A DNA stretch of 64,000 bases from positions 1-64,000 of the forward strand of contig JASEJN010000001.1 of the NCBI GenBank assembly GCA_030016385.1. Reading direction: 5' to 3'. Shown in pieces: positions 1 through 9,146 of this stretch. The notes beneath the pieces are model-generated. The model was not told the DNA's origin. It was given only the letters and a program-made list of their open reading frames with translations, and did not search any database. Source of the DNA: Clostridiales bacterium (GTDB lineage: Bacteria > Bacillota > Clostridia > Clostridiales > Oxobacteraceae). Made by a program: the position numbers and the translations under genes. Positions within the stretch are counted from its first letter, which is position 1, and every line of letters starts with the position of its first letter.

Positions 1-55
1 GTTGCTCAAAATAACATAATCACATTTATGCCTGATTTCATATTGCGAATTGAAG
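1..55 (+). repeat. Dispersed small repeat, copy A
   Basis: This 55-nt stretch matches 61896-61950 with about six mismatches. Related copies lie at 9794-9829 (internally deleted), 13110-13168 and 60180-60294 (opposite strand). The shared core contains TTTATGCCTGATTTC followed by a segment ending in CGAATTGAAG. It has no coding potential that I can see and lies just upstream of the cbiM promoter. It looks like a non-autonomous, MITE-like or structured intergenic repeat. The left boundary may lie outside the window. Confidence 0.7.
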
Positions 56-64
56 TTTAACTTA

Positions 65-93
65 TTGACAATATGCATTATATGTATTAATAT
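65..93 (+). promoter_or_regulatory. Probable sigma-A promoter of cbiMQO
   Basis: There is a perfect TTGACA at 65-70, a 17-nt spacer and TAATAT at 88-93 (four of six matches to TATAAT). This predicts a transcription start near 100 and a leader of roughly 140 nt before cbiM. Confidence 0.55.
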
Positions 94-166
94 AAAGCTT
101 AGTTAAATGTGGATTACGAAAATTCACTTGTTGTTTGTTAAAAAAACTCATGTGCTTAGAATCTTA

Positions 167-220
167 AAACAACCACGAAGGTTGAATGCCGTTTTACGGA
201 ATTCGTCTTTGTGGTTGTTT
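167..220 (+). promoter_or_regulatory. Long nested hairpin in the cbiM leader
   Basis: A 14-bp outer stem (167-180 with 207-220, one G-U pair) encloses an inner stem (184-187 with 201-204) and an apical stem CCGT/ACGG (189-192 with 196-199). It is followed by TTTAATTTTAAGGAGG, so the right arm ends only a few bases before the cbiM ribosome binding site. Bases 130-136 (GTTGTTT) could pair with 167-173 (AAACAAC) instead, which would open the outer stem. No cobalamin riboswitch core is visible here. It could be an attenuator, a metal-responsive leader or the terminator of an upstream gene. Confidence 0.5.
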
Positions 221-240
221 AATTTTAAGGAGGTTATATT

Positions 241-1233
241 ATGCATATTCCAGACAATTATTTAAGTCCATCAACTTGCGCGGTTATGGGGGCGGTGATG
301 GTTCCAATCTGGACAAGAGCAGTCAAAAAAGTAAAGAGGGAAGTAACTAAAAAGAAATTGCCTCTTATGGGAGTTGGTGCGGCATTTTCTTTTTTGGTGA
401 TGATGTTCAATGTTCCCCTTCCGGGCGGTACGACAGGTCATGCCGTTGGAGCTACACTGGTCGCACTGCTTATAGGACCGGAGGCTGCATGTATTTCAGT
501 CACAATTGCCCTTTTAATACAGGCCCTTTTATTTGGAGATGGGGGCATATTGGCATTTGGTGCCAATTGTTTTAATATGGCATTTATAATACCATTTTCG
601 GGATATTATATTTATAAATTTATTAAGGGCAAAATAAATACTGAAAGAGGAGAATATATTGCCATCTTCATCGGTTCATATATTGCGATAAATATTGCTG
701 CATTGTTTGCTGCAATAGAGTTTGGGATTCAGCCTTTATTGTTCAAGGATGCTGCCGGCATGCCGCTCTATTGCCCTTATCCGCTTTCAGTATCGATTCC
801 TGCGATGTTAATACCTCACCTTGCAGTTGCAGGTGTTCTAGAAGGTGTTATTACAGATGGGGTTTACGGATTCATCAGTAAGGTTTCGCCGGGCACCGTT
901 CATGAAGGTTCTAAGACAAATATGAAGCCCATTTATACATTGATTGCAGTAATGGTCTGCTTATCACCACTTGGGCTTTTAGCCGCCGGGACGGCATGGG
1001 GTGAATGGGGAGCAGAGGAGATTGGTTCTGTTGTTTCCGGCGGTAAATCTTTGGGTTTTATTCCCAAAGGGATGAAAAACGGGCTTAGTTTTAACGCTCT
1101 GATGCCTGATTATTCAGTGAATGGAGTTCCTGAAATTGCAGGATATGTTTTATCGGCCATAGCCGGAGTTGCAATAATATTGATAACGTTTAAACTAATA
1201 AGTAATAGAAAGCATAATAATGAAAGTATATAA
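241..1233 (+). CDS. cbiM: Cobalt ECF transporter substrate-binding membrane protein CbiM, with fused C-terminal extension
   Basis: This is the S-component of a cobalt (possibly nickel) energy-coupling-factor importer in the cytoplasmic membrane. The protein begins Met-His-Ile-Pro-Asp (MHIPDNYLSP), the family hallmark in which the N-terminal residues and His2 bind the metal ion. Residues about 1-210 form the multi-spanning CbiM/NikM core. Residues about 225-330 add a further helix, a loop and a C-terminal helix resembling the CbiN/PDGLE-type accessory region, and no separate cbiN gene follows. At 330 residues it is longer than stand-alone CbiM. An AAGGAGG site lies about 9 nt before the ATG. 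It is followed by cbiQ and cbiO. Cobalt is inferred from the cobalamin locus. Confidence 0.93.
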   Translation: MHIPDNYLSPSTCAVMGAVMVPIWTRAVKKVKREVTKKKLPLMGVGAAFSFLVMMFNVPLPGGTTGHAVGATLVALLIGPEAACISVTIALLIQALLFGDGGILAFGANCFNMAFIIPFSGYYIYKFIKGKINTERGEYIAIFIGSYIAINIAALFAAIEFGIQPLLFKDAAGMPLYCPYPLSVSIPAMLIPHLAVAGVLEGVITDGVYGFISKVSPGTVHEGSKTNMKPIYTLIAVMVCLSPLGLLAAGTAWGEWGAEEIGSVVSGGKSLGFIPKGMKNGLSFNALMPDYSVNGVPEIAGYVLSAIAGVAIILITFKLISNRKHNNESI

Positions 1234-1264
1234 TTGATAAATGCAAATGGAGAGGAAGTTACCG

Positions 1265-2059
1265 ATGCCTGAGTGGCTTTTAGAAAAAGATGATTATATC
1301 CCTCAGAAGGACAAGGATGCCTTTATTAATAAGAGCATCCTGTCTATTTTGAATACACTGACGAGGTTTAGACTGCAGACAGAAGATAAGGCAAATAAAT
1401 TTGGCATAAATGCGCCTGTTAAAGTATCATCGACATTGCTAATAGTCATACTTGTTTCACTCTCGCGGAATATATTTTTTGTTATAGCAACGGGTGTATT
1501 TCTTCTTTTAATCGTCAGTTTGCTTAATGCGGAAGAAATCAAATACATATTAAAGATGGGCATGTTGGCTGCACTATTTACCCTTATTATTCTGATACCT
1601 TCGATTTTAACTGGTAATAAGAATAATAGCTATTTGATTGTTCTTAAAGTTTTGATATCGGTTACAACAGTCAATATTCTATCCTGCACCACAAGATGGA
1701 ATGATACCACTTCTGCATTAAAGATATTTCGTGTTCCGGATATTTTCATCTTTACATTGGATATTGCGATGAAGTATATAGTTATCCTCGGGGAATTTTC
1801 GCTAAATATGCTATATTCACTTAAATTGAGGTCGATAGGAGTAAGTAAGAATAGGAATACTCCCATTTCAGGAATTCTAGGAACGATGTTTCTAAAATCA
1901 AAGGAAATGTCGGAGGAAATGTATGGCGCAATGGAATGCAGAGGATTCACAGGAGAGTATAAAGTATATAAAAAGTTTAAAATTCGTATTAATGATATTA
2001 TCTGTATATTATTTAATATTGCGCTAATGTTTGTATATTTTTATTTTAACAGGTTGTGA
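1265..2059 (+). CDS. cbiQ: Cobalt ECF transporter T-component CbiQ
   Basis: This membrane coupling protein links CbiM to the CbiO ATPase. The roughly 264-residue product has several hydrophobic helices between about residues 55 and 175. It has the family's cytoplasmic coupling motifs near the end: a basic segment around SLKLRSIG, and EMYGAMECRGFTGEY, which corresponds to the second Ala-Arg-Gly-like helix (xMxxRGF). The frame is open from 1241, but GGAGAGG at 1249-1255 is well placed for the ATG at 1265 and nothing similar precedes 1241, so I prefer 1265. The stop lies 4 nt before the cbiO start, consistent with one operon. Confidence 0.9.
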   Translation: MPEWLLEKDDYIPQKDKDAFINKSILSILNTLTRFRLQTEDKANKFGINAPVKVSSTLLIVILVSLSRNIFFVIATGVFLLLIVSLLNAEEIKYILKMGMLAALFTLIILIPSILTGNKNNSYLIVLKVLISVTTVNILSCTTRWNDTTSALKIFRVPDIFIFTLDIAMKYIVILGEFSLNMLYSLKLRSIGVSKNRNTPISGILGTMFLKSKEMSEEMYGAMECRGFTGEYKVYKKFKIRINDIICILFNIALMFVYFYFNRL

Positions 2060-2063
2060 TTTT

Positions 2064-2792
2064 ATGATAGAGATTAGAGATGTATCCTTTTTTTATAATG
2101 ATAAAGTAGAAGCGCTCAAACATATAAATTTGGTTATTGATTCAGGAGAATCTATAGCATTAATTGGGCCCAACGGCAGTGGAAAATCAACTTTTTTAAA
2201 ACTAATCAATGGATTGATTAGCCCCGATAAAGGGACTTATGTTTTTGACGGCGTTGAGATAACCTCAAAAAAATTACAGGATAATATATTTTCCAAAACT
2301 TTTCATAAAAGAATCGGCTTTGTATTTCAAAATTCCGAAGCCCAATTATTTTGCCCTGATGTATATGATGAAATTGCATTCGGCATTAGGCAGATGGGAA
2401 TGCCGGAGGGAGAAACAAATAAAAGGGTTGAAGACATTTTAGAATTGTTAAAAATTAGCGAATTAAGGAATAGACAGCCATATCATTTAAGTGATGGAGA
2501 GAAAAGAAAAGTCGCAATAGCAAGCGTACTTGTGATGAATCCGGATATACTTGCGCTGGATGAGCCGATGAATGGCCTTGACCCAAAGACAAAGCTATTT
2601 TTAAAAAATTTGATTATTGCCCTCAATAAATCAGGTAAAACAATTTTGTGTTCTACCCATGATTTTGAATATGTAAAAGGAATTTTTAAGAGGGCGGTTG
2701 TTTTCTCGAGTGGCCACACTATTATTAAAGACGGACCTTATAGTGAAATAATGTGTGATACGCAATTTCTTTCGGATAATAACATTATTTAA
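2064..2792 (+). CDS. cbiO: Cobalt ECF transporter ATPase CbiO
   Basis: This is the ATP-hydrolysing component of the cobalt importer. Visible motifs are Walker A GPNGSGKST, a Q-loop region (FQNSEAQLF), a signature-like LSDGEKRKVAIAS, Walker B DILALDEP and the switch His in STHDFEYV. The frame is open from 2031, but the upstream part overlaps cbiQ, and MIEIRDVSFFY is the normal N-terminus of the family, so the start is taken as 2064. The product is about 242 residues, normal for CbiO. It is the last gene of the cbiMQO unit. About 70 nt follow before riboswitch copy 1, with only a weak hairpin and no clear terminator. Confidence 0.93.
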   Translation: MIEIRDVSFFYNDKVEALKHINLVIDSGESIALIGPNGSGKSTFLKLINGLISPDKGTYVFDGVEITSKKLQDNIFSKTFHKRIGFVFQNSEAQLFCPDVYDEIAFGIRQMGMPEGETNKRVEDILELLKISELRNRQPYHLSDGEKRKVAIASVLVMNPDILALDEPMNGLDPKTKLFLKNLIIALNKSGKTILCSTHDFEYVKGIFKRAVVFSSGHTIIKDGPYSEIMCDTQFLSDNNII

Positions 2793-2863
2793 TGATGAGT
2801 AAAACTTAAATTTGAATCTGGCGAATTCAAATAATCTTTATACACCTCCCGTGGATAACGGTC

Positions 2864-2892
2864 TTGATTTGTCATAAAAAAATGTATATAAT
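2864..2892 (+). promoter_or_regulatory. Promoter of riboswitch unit 1
   Basis: TTGATT at 2864-2869, a 17-nt spacer and a perfect TATAAT at 2887-2892 place the transcription start just before the aptamer. The identical element is at 9847-9875. Confidence 0.75.
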
Positions 2893-2904
2893 CATATTAA
2901 TTGA

Positions 2905-3059
2905 ATATTTGGTTTCAGGTACTTTGTTTAATAGGGAAAGCGGTGAAAATCCGCTGCAGCCCCCGCTACTGTATACGAGGACGATTCCATAACCCACTGG
3001 CGTATGCCGGGAAGGATGGATGAGGATGATGCGTGAGCCAGGAGACCTGCCTGAAATAT
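2905..3059 (+). promoter_or_regulatory. Cobalamin riboswitch aptamer, copy 1
   Basis: Bases 2905-2920 and 3045-3059 form the closing stem (TTCAGG with CCTGAA). Inside are the conserved AGGGAA, GGTGAAAATCCGCTGCAGCC and CCCCGCTACTGT segments. The B12 box GCCAGGAGACCTGCCT lies at 3037-3052. In this class, adenosylcobalamin binding switches gene expression off. The transcript would control the decayed lipoprotein/cobN island downstream. Confidence 0.95.
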
Positions 3060-3136
3060 CAGTATTGCTTCGGCGGGAAGTATAATGCTTTATTGCATAT
3101 AAACCATTTTCCCGAAATGGTTTTATTTTTGTGGTG

Positions 3137-3163
3137 AGCTCCTGCTTTGGCAGGAGCTTTTTT
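3137..3163 (+). terminator. Intrinsic terminator of riboswitch unit 1
   Basis: A 9-bp stem AGCTCCTGC/GCAGGAGCT with a TTTG loop is followed by six T. It is the likely expression platform of the upstream aptamer (transcription attenuation). Bases 3164-3395 downstream hold no recognisable gene, only a hairpin around 3290-3345. Confidence 0.9.
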
Positions 3164-3395
3164 ATAAGATAAAACATATGGATGTAGGATACGGTAAATA
3201 TTTTGATTGTATGTTTTCTAAGATAAAAGACCTTGCTAATTAATTTAGATTTAGCAGTATATATCAAAAAACTCTGTGAACGATAGAGGGTGTTTGTAAA
3301 AATACGAATTGTATTTTTGTACGAGCTCTCAAATTCTCCCAACTTTTAGGTTAAGGGGATTTTCTTATGTGATATAAAAAAAGTACTAAATAACT

Positions 3396-3713
3396 ATGAA
3401 TAAGATGTTCTATAGTATTAGCAGTAATTGCGGTTTTGCTTGTTATGACAGCGGGATGTTCACAGAAGCCCGTAAAGAGTAATTCAGCAGCAATATCATC
3501 CGGTGGCAATGTAGCAGACGTGGTAAAGATGTATCCTGCAGGAAGCAACGCGCATTTGAAGTTTGCTAAAAATTTTAATATAGAATATCTTGAAAATGGA
3601 ATGAAAATAGTAACTGATGGACGGAAAAGAAAAATGCTTCTTTTACAGAAGGGACAGCAATCGCCTGAGAAATATAAGGATTTGCCGTCAATAACGATTC
3701 CAATAAATATGGA
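3396..3713 (+). pseudogene. Truncated and frameshifted corrinoid/metal-complex binding lipoprotein remnant
   Basis: An ATG at 3396 opens only MNK before the frame is lost. One frame over, a typical lipoprotein signal continues (SIVLAVIAVLLVMTAGC, then SQKP). It leads into a segment like the N-terminus of iron-complex/cobalamin-type substrate-binding proteins (residues such as EYLENGMKIVTDG). After about 100 residues the homology stops near 3713 and CobN-like sequence begins in another frame. So there is at least one frameshift at the 5' end and a large deletion at the 3' end. The gene is not expected to be functional. It was presumably the first gene under riboswitch 1, paralleling btuF under riboswitch 2. 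Confidence 0.75.
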
Positions 3714-4982
3714 AGATTTGTTCCAGCAGGACCGTCGGGAGCGCCCACAGGAGGAAATGCCGGGATATTGCCTACAGGCAGAAACTTTTATTCGGTAGAT
3801 CCCGGAGCTATGCCGTCCCGCTCTTCATGGGAAATCGGAAAGATTTTGGGGAACCAGATGCTTGATCGTTACCTTAAGGATGAAGGAAAATATCCAGAGA
3901 GTGTAGCTATATTAGTTTGGGCTACTGAGGCAATGAGAACCTGTAGGGATGATATTGCGGAAACCTTTTATCTGCTGGGTGTACGTCCCGTATGGCTTGG
4001 CAATACCGATCGGGTAATAGGAATTGAAGCTATACCGATGGAAGAACTTGGACGTGCAAGGATTGATGTTACCCTTAGAATTACAAGTTTGTTTAGAGAT
4101 GCATTTCCTAATTTAATTGAACGTGTGGAAGATGCAGTCAATTTGGTGGCTTAACTTGACGAGCCGGAAGATAAAAATTATATTAAAAAGCATGTAGATG
4201 AGGAAGTCGCGGATCTTGTAAAACAGGGAGTAGATTTAGAAAAAACTTATGAGAATTCATTGATCAGAGTATTTGGAGATGCTCCCGGATCATATGGGGC
4301 GGGTGTAAATAATATCATAGAAAGTAAAAAATGGAATGATGTAACTGATCTTGGAAAGATTTATACTACATGGGGCTGTCATGCTTATGGGGAAAAGCTT
4401 CATGGAGAAAAACTTCCTGAAGTATTTGCGCTTAGAATGAAGAAAGTAAACGTAGCAATAAAAAATGAATCCACAAGAGAATTTGATATGCTGGATAGTG
4501 ATGATTTTTATAACTATTTTGGCGGAATGGTAGCGGTTATTACTACACACAGCGGATCCCAAAAACCTGCATATATTCCAAGCACTTCTGACACTGATCA
4601 CATCGAGACCCTTGATCTTCATGAAGAGGCTTCAAGAGTAATGCGTGCGAGGGTAAATAATTCTAAATGGATTGAAGGGCTAAAAAAGCATGGCTATAGA
4701 GGAGTACAGCAAGTTTCTGCCATGGTGGATATTGCCTTTGGTTGGGATGCGACCACAAATGTAATTGATGACTGGATGTATGATTGTATTGCAAAAAGAT
4801 ATGCTTTTGATAAGAAAAATACAGATTGGATGAGAGAGGTTAATCCCTGGGCATTGCGCAATATAACAGAAAGGTTGCTGGAGGCGCATCAAAGAGGGAT
4901 GTGGAATGCTTCCGAGGAAAGCGTCAATAAACTTAAAAAGATATATATGGAAATGGAAGGGAATCTTGAAGATTTAGGATAA
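3714..4982 (+). pseudogene. CobN-family chelatase remnant (3' part only, with internal stop)
   Basis: From 3714, in the frame of 4260-4982, the sequence reads as the C-terminal third of a cobalt/magnesium-chelatase large subunit. Visible pieces are FVPAGPSGAPTGGNAG, ILPTGRNFYSVDP, AILVWATEAMRTC, a long CobN C-terminal block and GYRGVQQVSAMVD near the end. The N-terminal two thirds are missing. An in-frame TAA at 4152-4154 interrupts NLVA and LDEPEDKNY, where the family has an uninterrupted stretch. A single base change from TCA would explain it. This paralog differs from the intact copy at 13260 (RNFYSVDP here, YNMYQFDP there), so it is not a recent duplicate of it. Confidence 0.88.
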
Positions 4983-5003
4983 GGTAATAGGGAGGAATAA
5001 GAT

Positions 5004-6938
5004 TTGCATATGAAGAGTATAGTATTTCCTTTTGTAGCTGTGGTAGGGCAGGCGGCTATAAAAAAATCTCTTATTTGGAATATAGTTAATCCTTGTATTG
5101 GTGGAGTTCTGATCAGTGGAGAAAAGGGAACTGCCAAATCTACCCTTGTCAGAGGAATATGCAGCATTTCGCCAGGAATGAAATTAGTTGAACTTCCCCT
5201 TAATATTACAGAGGATAGGTTGATTGGAAATATCAATTTTGAACATGCCGTTAAATTTGGAGAAAAATATTTTGAACCGGGTATTTTATATAAGGCAAAT
5301 GGAAATTTACTATATGTTGATGAAGTGAATTTGCTTCCTGATCACATTGTGAAAGCCTTGCTGGAATCGGCTTCTTCAGGAGTGAATATTGTTGAAAGAG
5401 AAGGCATTTCCTTTCGCCATGCTTCTAAGTTCATACTTGTGGGGAGCATGAACCCGGAGGAGGGAGGGCTTCGTCCCCAGTTTTTAGATCGATTTGGACT
5501 ATTTGTTGAAGTAAAAGGGGAAAGCGATATAAGAAAAAGAGCTGAAATTATTAGACGCCGTATCGAGTATGAGAAAGATCCTCTTCTATTCATAAAAAAA
5601 TGGCAGGGAAAAAACGAAGAACTCATGATTAAAATTGAAATAGCAAAAAAAGCGCTGAATAAAATAACGATTACTCCTAATGCCATACAATTGGCAGCAT
5701 CTATCGCAAAAGAAGGAAATTGTGAAGGACATAGAGCCGAAATTGTAATTATTGAAACTGCAAGGGCTATTGCGGCATTAGATTCAAGAATTGCATTGAA
5801 TATATCTGATATAAAAGAGGCGGCAAAATATGCACTGCCGCATAGGGTAAGGGAACAACAGCCCCAGCAGGAACAACAATCCCAGCAAGAGCAGCAGGAG
5901 CAAGATCCAGCGAACCATCAGGATAAACCACAGGAACAAGAGAACAACGGTGAACAAAATAATGACCGCCAAAGCAATCGGCAAAATGATAATGCTGATA
6001 ATTATCCTGCAGATGGCAGACAGGAGGATGATCCCGATAACATGACTTCTGGGCAAGAAACAAGCGATGGTGAGGAAGCGCCGGAAGGAGGATCGGAAAA
6101 AGTTGATGATCCAGGAGAAATATTTACAGTATCTAAGTGGCTATCAGAAAAGAGCAATAATTCTATTGTCAAGGGGAGTGGAAGACGAAGCCTTGTAAAA
6201 ACATCATCCACGCAGGGAAGGTATGTAAAGTATCGTTACCCAATCAAAGGCCAAATTAAGGATATCGCAATTGATGCCACACTTTGTGCCGCAGCCCCAT
6301 ATCAATTATATAGAGAAAAAAATGGTAGGGCTGTTGCAATAGAGAAATCCGATATAAGAGTTAAGGTAAGAGAAAAGCGAACTGGAAATACCATTATGTT
6401 TGTTGTAGATGCCAGTGGGTCTATGGGAGCAAATAAGAGAATGAAAGCAGTAAAAGGTGCCATCCTCTCACTGCTTAACGATGCTTATCAAAAAAGAGAT
6501 AAGGTAGGTATGATTGCTTTTAGGGAGCATTCTGCAGAACTTCTTTTGGGAATAACGAGAAGTGTAGAACTGGCTGAAAAGAAACTGGCTGCTCTTCCTA
6601 CGGGCGGCAGGACGCCGTTGGCGGCTGGGCTTAGTATGGCCTATGATGTCATAAAGGCCGCTAGGATAAAGGATAAAGATATTCTCCCGGTAATTGTATT
6701 GGTATCCGATGGCAAAGCAACTTATAGTTCAAATGGCATAGATGCTTTTGAAGAAGCGATGAATGTTGCAGACAAAATTGCTGCAGATAAGATAAAATCT
6801 ATTGTTATTGATGCGGATGATAGTTTTGCTAAATTAAGTCTTGCAGAAAAAATAGCAGAGGCAATGAAAGCAGATCGATTTGAAATAGAAGAACTTCAAG
6901 CACAAAGCATTGTGGCAGCAGTATCAATGTCTTTGTAA
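5004..6938 (+). CDS. Fused chelatase AAA+/VWA subunit (ChlI-ChlD/BchD-like)
   Basis: This is the motor/adaptor subunit expected to work with a CobN/ChlH-type large subunit in ATP-driven metal insertion into a tetrapyrrole. Residues about 5-275 form an AAA+ domain with Walker [10 protein letters not shown], Walker [12 protein letters not shown] and the sensor region GSMNPEEGG. Residues about 285-390 are a Gln/Asn/Asp/Glu-rich low-complexity linker. Residues about 460-644 form a von Willebrand A domain with the metal-site motif DASGSMG. It is intact at 644 residues. GGGAGGA at 4990-4996 is 7 nt before TTG 5004 and 13 nt before ATG 5010, so I keep TTG. The adjacent cobN partner is broken, so the intact CobN at 13260 is its only visible partner here. 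Confidence 0.88.
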   Translation: MHMKSIVFPFVAVVGQAAIKKSLIWNIVNPCIGGVLISGEKGTAKSTLVRGICSISPGMKLVELPLNITEDRLIGNINFEHAVKFGEKYFEPGILYKANGNLLYVDEVNLLPDHIVKALLESASSGVNIVEREGISFRHASKFILVGSMNPEEGGLRPQFLDRFGLFVEVKGESDIRKRAEIIRRRIEYEKDPLLFIKKWQGKNEELMIKIEIAKKALNKITITPNAIQLAASIAKEGNCEGHRAEIVIIETARAIAALDSRIALNISDIKEAAKYALPHRVREQQPQQEQQSQQEQQEQDPANHQDKPQEQENNGEQNNDRQSNRQNDNADNYPADGRQEDDPDNMTSGQETSDGEEAPEGGSEKVDDPGEIFTVSKWLSEKSNNSIVKGSGRRSLVKTSSTQGRYVKYRYPIKGQIKDIAIDATLCAAAPYQLYREKNGRAVAIEKSDIRVKVREKRTGNTIMFVVDASGSMGANKRMKAVKGAILSLLNDAYQKRDKVGMIAFREHSAELLLGITRSVELAEKKLAALPTGGRTPLAAGLSMAYDVIKAARIKDKDILPVIVLVSDGKATYSSNGIDAFEEAMNVADKIAADKIKSIVIDADDSFAKLSLAEKIAEAMKADRFEIEELQAQSIVAAVSMSL

Positions 6939-7034
6939 AATTGAAGGTTAATAAAGACGAAAGTTTGGAATTACAGATATAAAGCTTTGTAAAAAAACTG
7001 AATAAATAATACATGTATATAGGAGAGTAAGTCT

Positions 7035-8069
7035 ATGAATATAAATAAAAAAATATATCCCTTTACGGCAATTGTAGGACAAGAAAAAATGAAATTAGCC
7101 TTGATTTTAAATATTATAAATCCTTCTTTGGGAGGAGTACTAATTAGAGGAGAAAAAGGGACTGCTAAATCTACAGCAGTACGATCATTAGCGGATCTTA
7201 TGCCGGAACGTTCTCAGATAGAAGGATGCAGGTTTTCTTGTGATCCATCAAATATTGAACAGGCTTGCCAACAGTGTTCAGAAAAAATAAAAAATGGCAA
7301 ATATAACATAATAAAGTCAAAAATGAGGGTGATTGATCTTCCAGTAAGTGCTACTGAAGATCGTGTAGTTGGGACTTTAGATATAGAACATGCTATTCAA
7401 AAGGGAGAAAAGAAGTTTGAGCCAGGCCTGCTGGCTGAGGCCAATAGAAATATTCTGTATGTAGATGAGGTTAATTTGCTGGATGATCATATAGTAGATG
7501 TATTGCTCGATTCAGCCGCTATGGGTGTTAATACGGTTGAAAGGGAAGGGATTTCTTTTACTCATCCTGCAAAATTCACATTGGTCGGTACTATGAATCC
7601 GGAAGAAGGTGATTTAAGACCGCAGCTTTTAGACCGTTTTGGATTGGTGGTTGATGTCACAGGGGAAAATGAAACCTCAAAGAGGATAGAAATAATTAAA
7701 AGAAGATTGGAATTTGAAAAAAATCCGAAAGCTTTTGCCAAAAGCTATGAATGTGAGCAAAAAGATTTATCAGTGAAGATACAAAAGGCTATGAAGATCC
7801 TTCCAAATGTAACTTTGGAAGATAGTTTTTTTGGAACTTCAGCGAAGATTTCCATAGCTCTTGGAGTTGATGGACATAGAGCTGATATAGCAATGATTAA
7901 AACTGCAATGACCATAGCTGCATATAATATGAGAGAAACAGTTTCAAAAGAAGATTTAAAAGAAGCCGCCAGTTATGTCTTGCCGCATAGAATGAGAAGA
8001 AGACCATTTGAGGGTTCACAAATAGACATGGATATGGTAGAAGGTAAAATAGATGAGATTATTAATTAG
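7035..8069 (+). CDS. Chelatase AAA+ ATPase subunit (ChlI/BchI-like)
   Basis: This is a 344-residue AAA+ ATPase of the magnesium/cobalt-chelatase I-subunit type. Walker A is GEKGTAKST, followed by a Cys-containing insert ([17 protein letters not shown]), Walker [12 protein letters not shown], then [20 protein letters not shown] and a C-terminal lid domain ending RMRRRPFEG. It lacks a VWA domain and pairs logically with the fused ChlID protein upstream (97-nt gap, no terminator seen). AGGAGAG precedes the ATG. It is intact although both flanking gene sets are decayed. The metal (Co, Mg or other) cannot be assigned from sequence. Cobalt is inferred from the riboswitch. Confidence 0.9.
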   Translation: MNINKKIYPFTAIVGQEKMKLALILNIINPSLGGVLIRGEKGTAKSTAVRSLADLMPERSQIEGCRFSCDPSNIEQACQQCSEKIKNGKYNIIKSKMRVIDLPVSATEDRVVGTLDIEHAIQKGEKKFEPGLLAEANRNILYVDEVNLLDDHIVDVLLDSAAMGVNTVEREGISFTHPAKFTLVGTMNPEEGDLRPQLLDRFGLVVDVTGENETSKRIEIIKRRLEFEKNPKAFAKSYECEQKDLSVKIQKAMKILPNVTLEDSFFGTSAKISIALGVDGHRADIAMIKTAMTIAAYNMRETVSKEDLKEAASYVLPHRMRRRPFEGSQIDMDMVEGKIDEIIN

Positions 8070-8084
8070 AGGGAATTTATAATC

Positions 8085-9110
8085 GTGGCAAAAGGCAGGA
8101 TATTGGTTGTATTATGGACAACCAGTAAATGTAATTTGAAGTGCAGATATTGTTATGCCTCGGCAGTAAAGGAAAAATCTGATATGGATTTTGAAACAGC
8201 TGTTAATGCACTAGATCGTTTTAGCGGTCAACCTATGAAGATACAGTTTGCAGGAGGAGAACCATTAATAAACTATGATCTCATCTGTAAGATCTATGAA
8301 TATGTAGAACAATGTGGATATGATGCTGTATTTCAAATGCAAACTAATGGAACTCTGATAGATGAAGAAAAGGCAAAGGAAATCAAAGAAATGAAAATCG
8401 CAGTTGGTGTGAGCATAGATGGCCCTCCGGATATAAATGAATGGTTAAGAGGAGGAACAAAGAAGGCGGTTTATGGTATCCAATGTTTAGCAAATGCAGG
8501 AGTATGAATTAACATCAATAGCGTAGTTACTGCACAAAATGTAAATAGACTCCCAGAGCTTGCAGACTTTGCATTATATTTAGGGAATGTGGCCGGCATT
8601 GGATTAGATTTAGTCAGAGATGCAGGCCGGGCAAAGGAAAGCACATGTTTGATAAAAAAACCTAGTGCTGAACAATTGAAGCCGGCGTTGAATTCACTTT
8701 TTCAAAGATGTGAGTTTATATACGAACACTTTGGTAAAATGATTGTTATACGAGAGATAGAGGAAGCCAAAAGACGGCTTAATTGTTCAGTATGCAGCAA
8801 GGAATACTGCTATGCATCTTGCGGACGTTCATTTGTAATTTTACCAGATGGAGATGTATACCCATGCGGTTCATTGATCGATAATTCAAAATATTATATG
8901 GGAAATATAAATAATAGTTCTCCAAAGGGCATTGCATTAACTAAACAAAATGCGGGTAAATGTAATGAATGCAGTTATTTTTCTGTTTGTCCCGGTGGAT
9001 GTCCATCAAGAATGATCGTCAATTCGGGTAAACCACAAGTGGAAACATTAGATTGCGTTTTAAAAAAATCTGCTTTTGAAATTGCGGATAAGCTGCATAA
9101 ATGCTTGTAA
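8085..9110 (+). pseudogene. Radical SAM/SPASM protein, interrupted by one in-frame TGA
   Basis: The GTG at 8085 starts a radical SAM domain with the cluster motif CNLKCRYC at about residue 20, then FAGGEPL and VSIDGPP. An in-frame TGA at 8505-8507 follows NAGV. The same frame resumes (INSVVTAQNVNRLPEL) and runs to 9110 with a Cys-rich SPASM-like end (CSVCSKEYC, PDGDVYPCG, CNECSYFSVCPGGC). One base change (CGA or TGG to TGA) is the only visible lesion, so inactivation is recent, or the call could be a base error. The type resembles sulfatase-maturase/peptide- or tetrapyrrole-modifying SPASM enzymes. The substrate is unknown. Its place after chelatase genes suggests a tetrapyrrole-related role. 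Confidence 0.8.
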
Positions 9111-9146
9111 TAGTTAAATTATAACAATACGTTAAGGAGAAGAAAA

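Larger units (their letters stand above)
2863..3162 (+). repeat. 300-bp direct repeat, copy 1 (promoter + cobalamin riboswitch + terminator)
   Basis: By direct comparison, 2863-3162 is identical at every base to 9846-10145, with a constant offset of 6983. The flanks diverge immediately on both sides. The unit runs from one base before a -35 element to inside a terminator T-run, so it is a complete regulatory module. Direct orientation makes the 6983-bp interval a substrate for deletion by homologous recombination. Confidence 0.97.

Noticed and set aside
2793-2862. Small palindrome ATTTGAAT/ATTCAAAT after cbiO as a terminator.
   Set aside because: The stem is only about 8 bp, AT-rich, and has no T-run.
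2872-3342. 156-codon minus-strand ORF across riboswitch unit 1.
   Set aside because: It is antisense to a structured RNA and its terminator, has no plausible domain and arises from the conserved riboswitch sequence.
5850-6010. CAG/CAA-rich stretch as a tandem repeat or CRISPR-like array.
   Set aside because: Unit lengths are irregular and the frame is open through a plausible low-complexity linker; there are no spacers.
5784-6063. Leu-rich minus-strand ORFs that look like a membrane protein.
   Set aside because: They are the antisense of the Gln/Asn-rich linker codons (CAG/CAA) of the ChlID protein.
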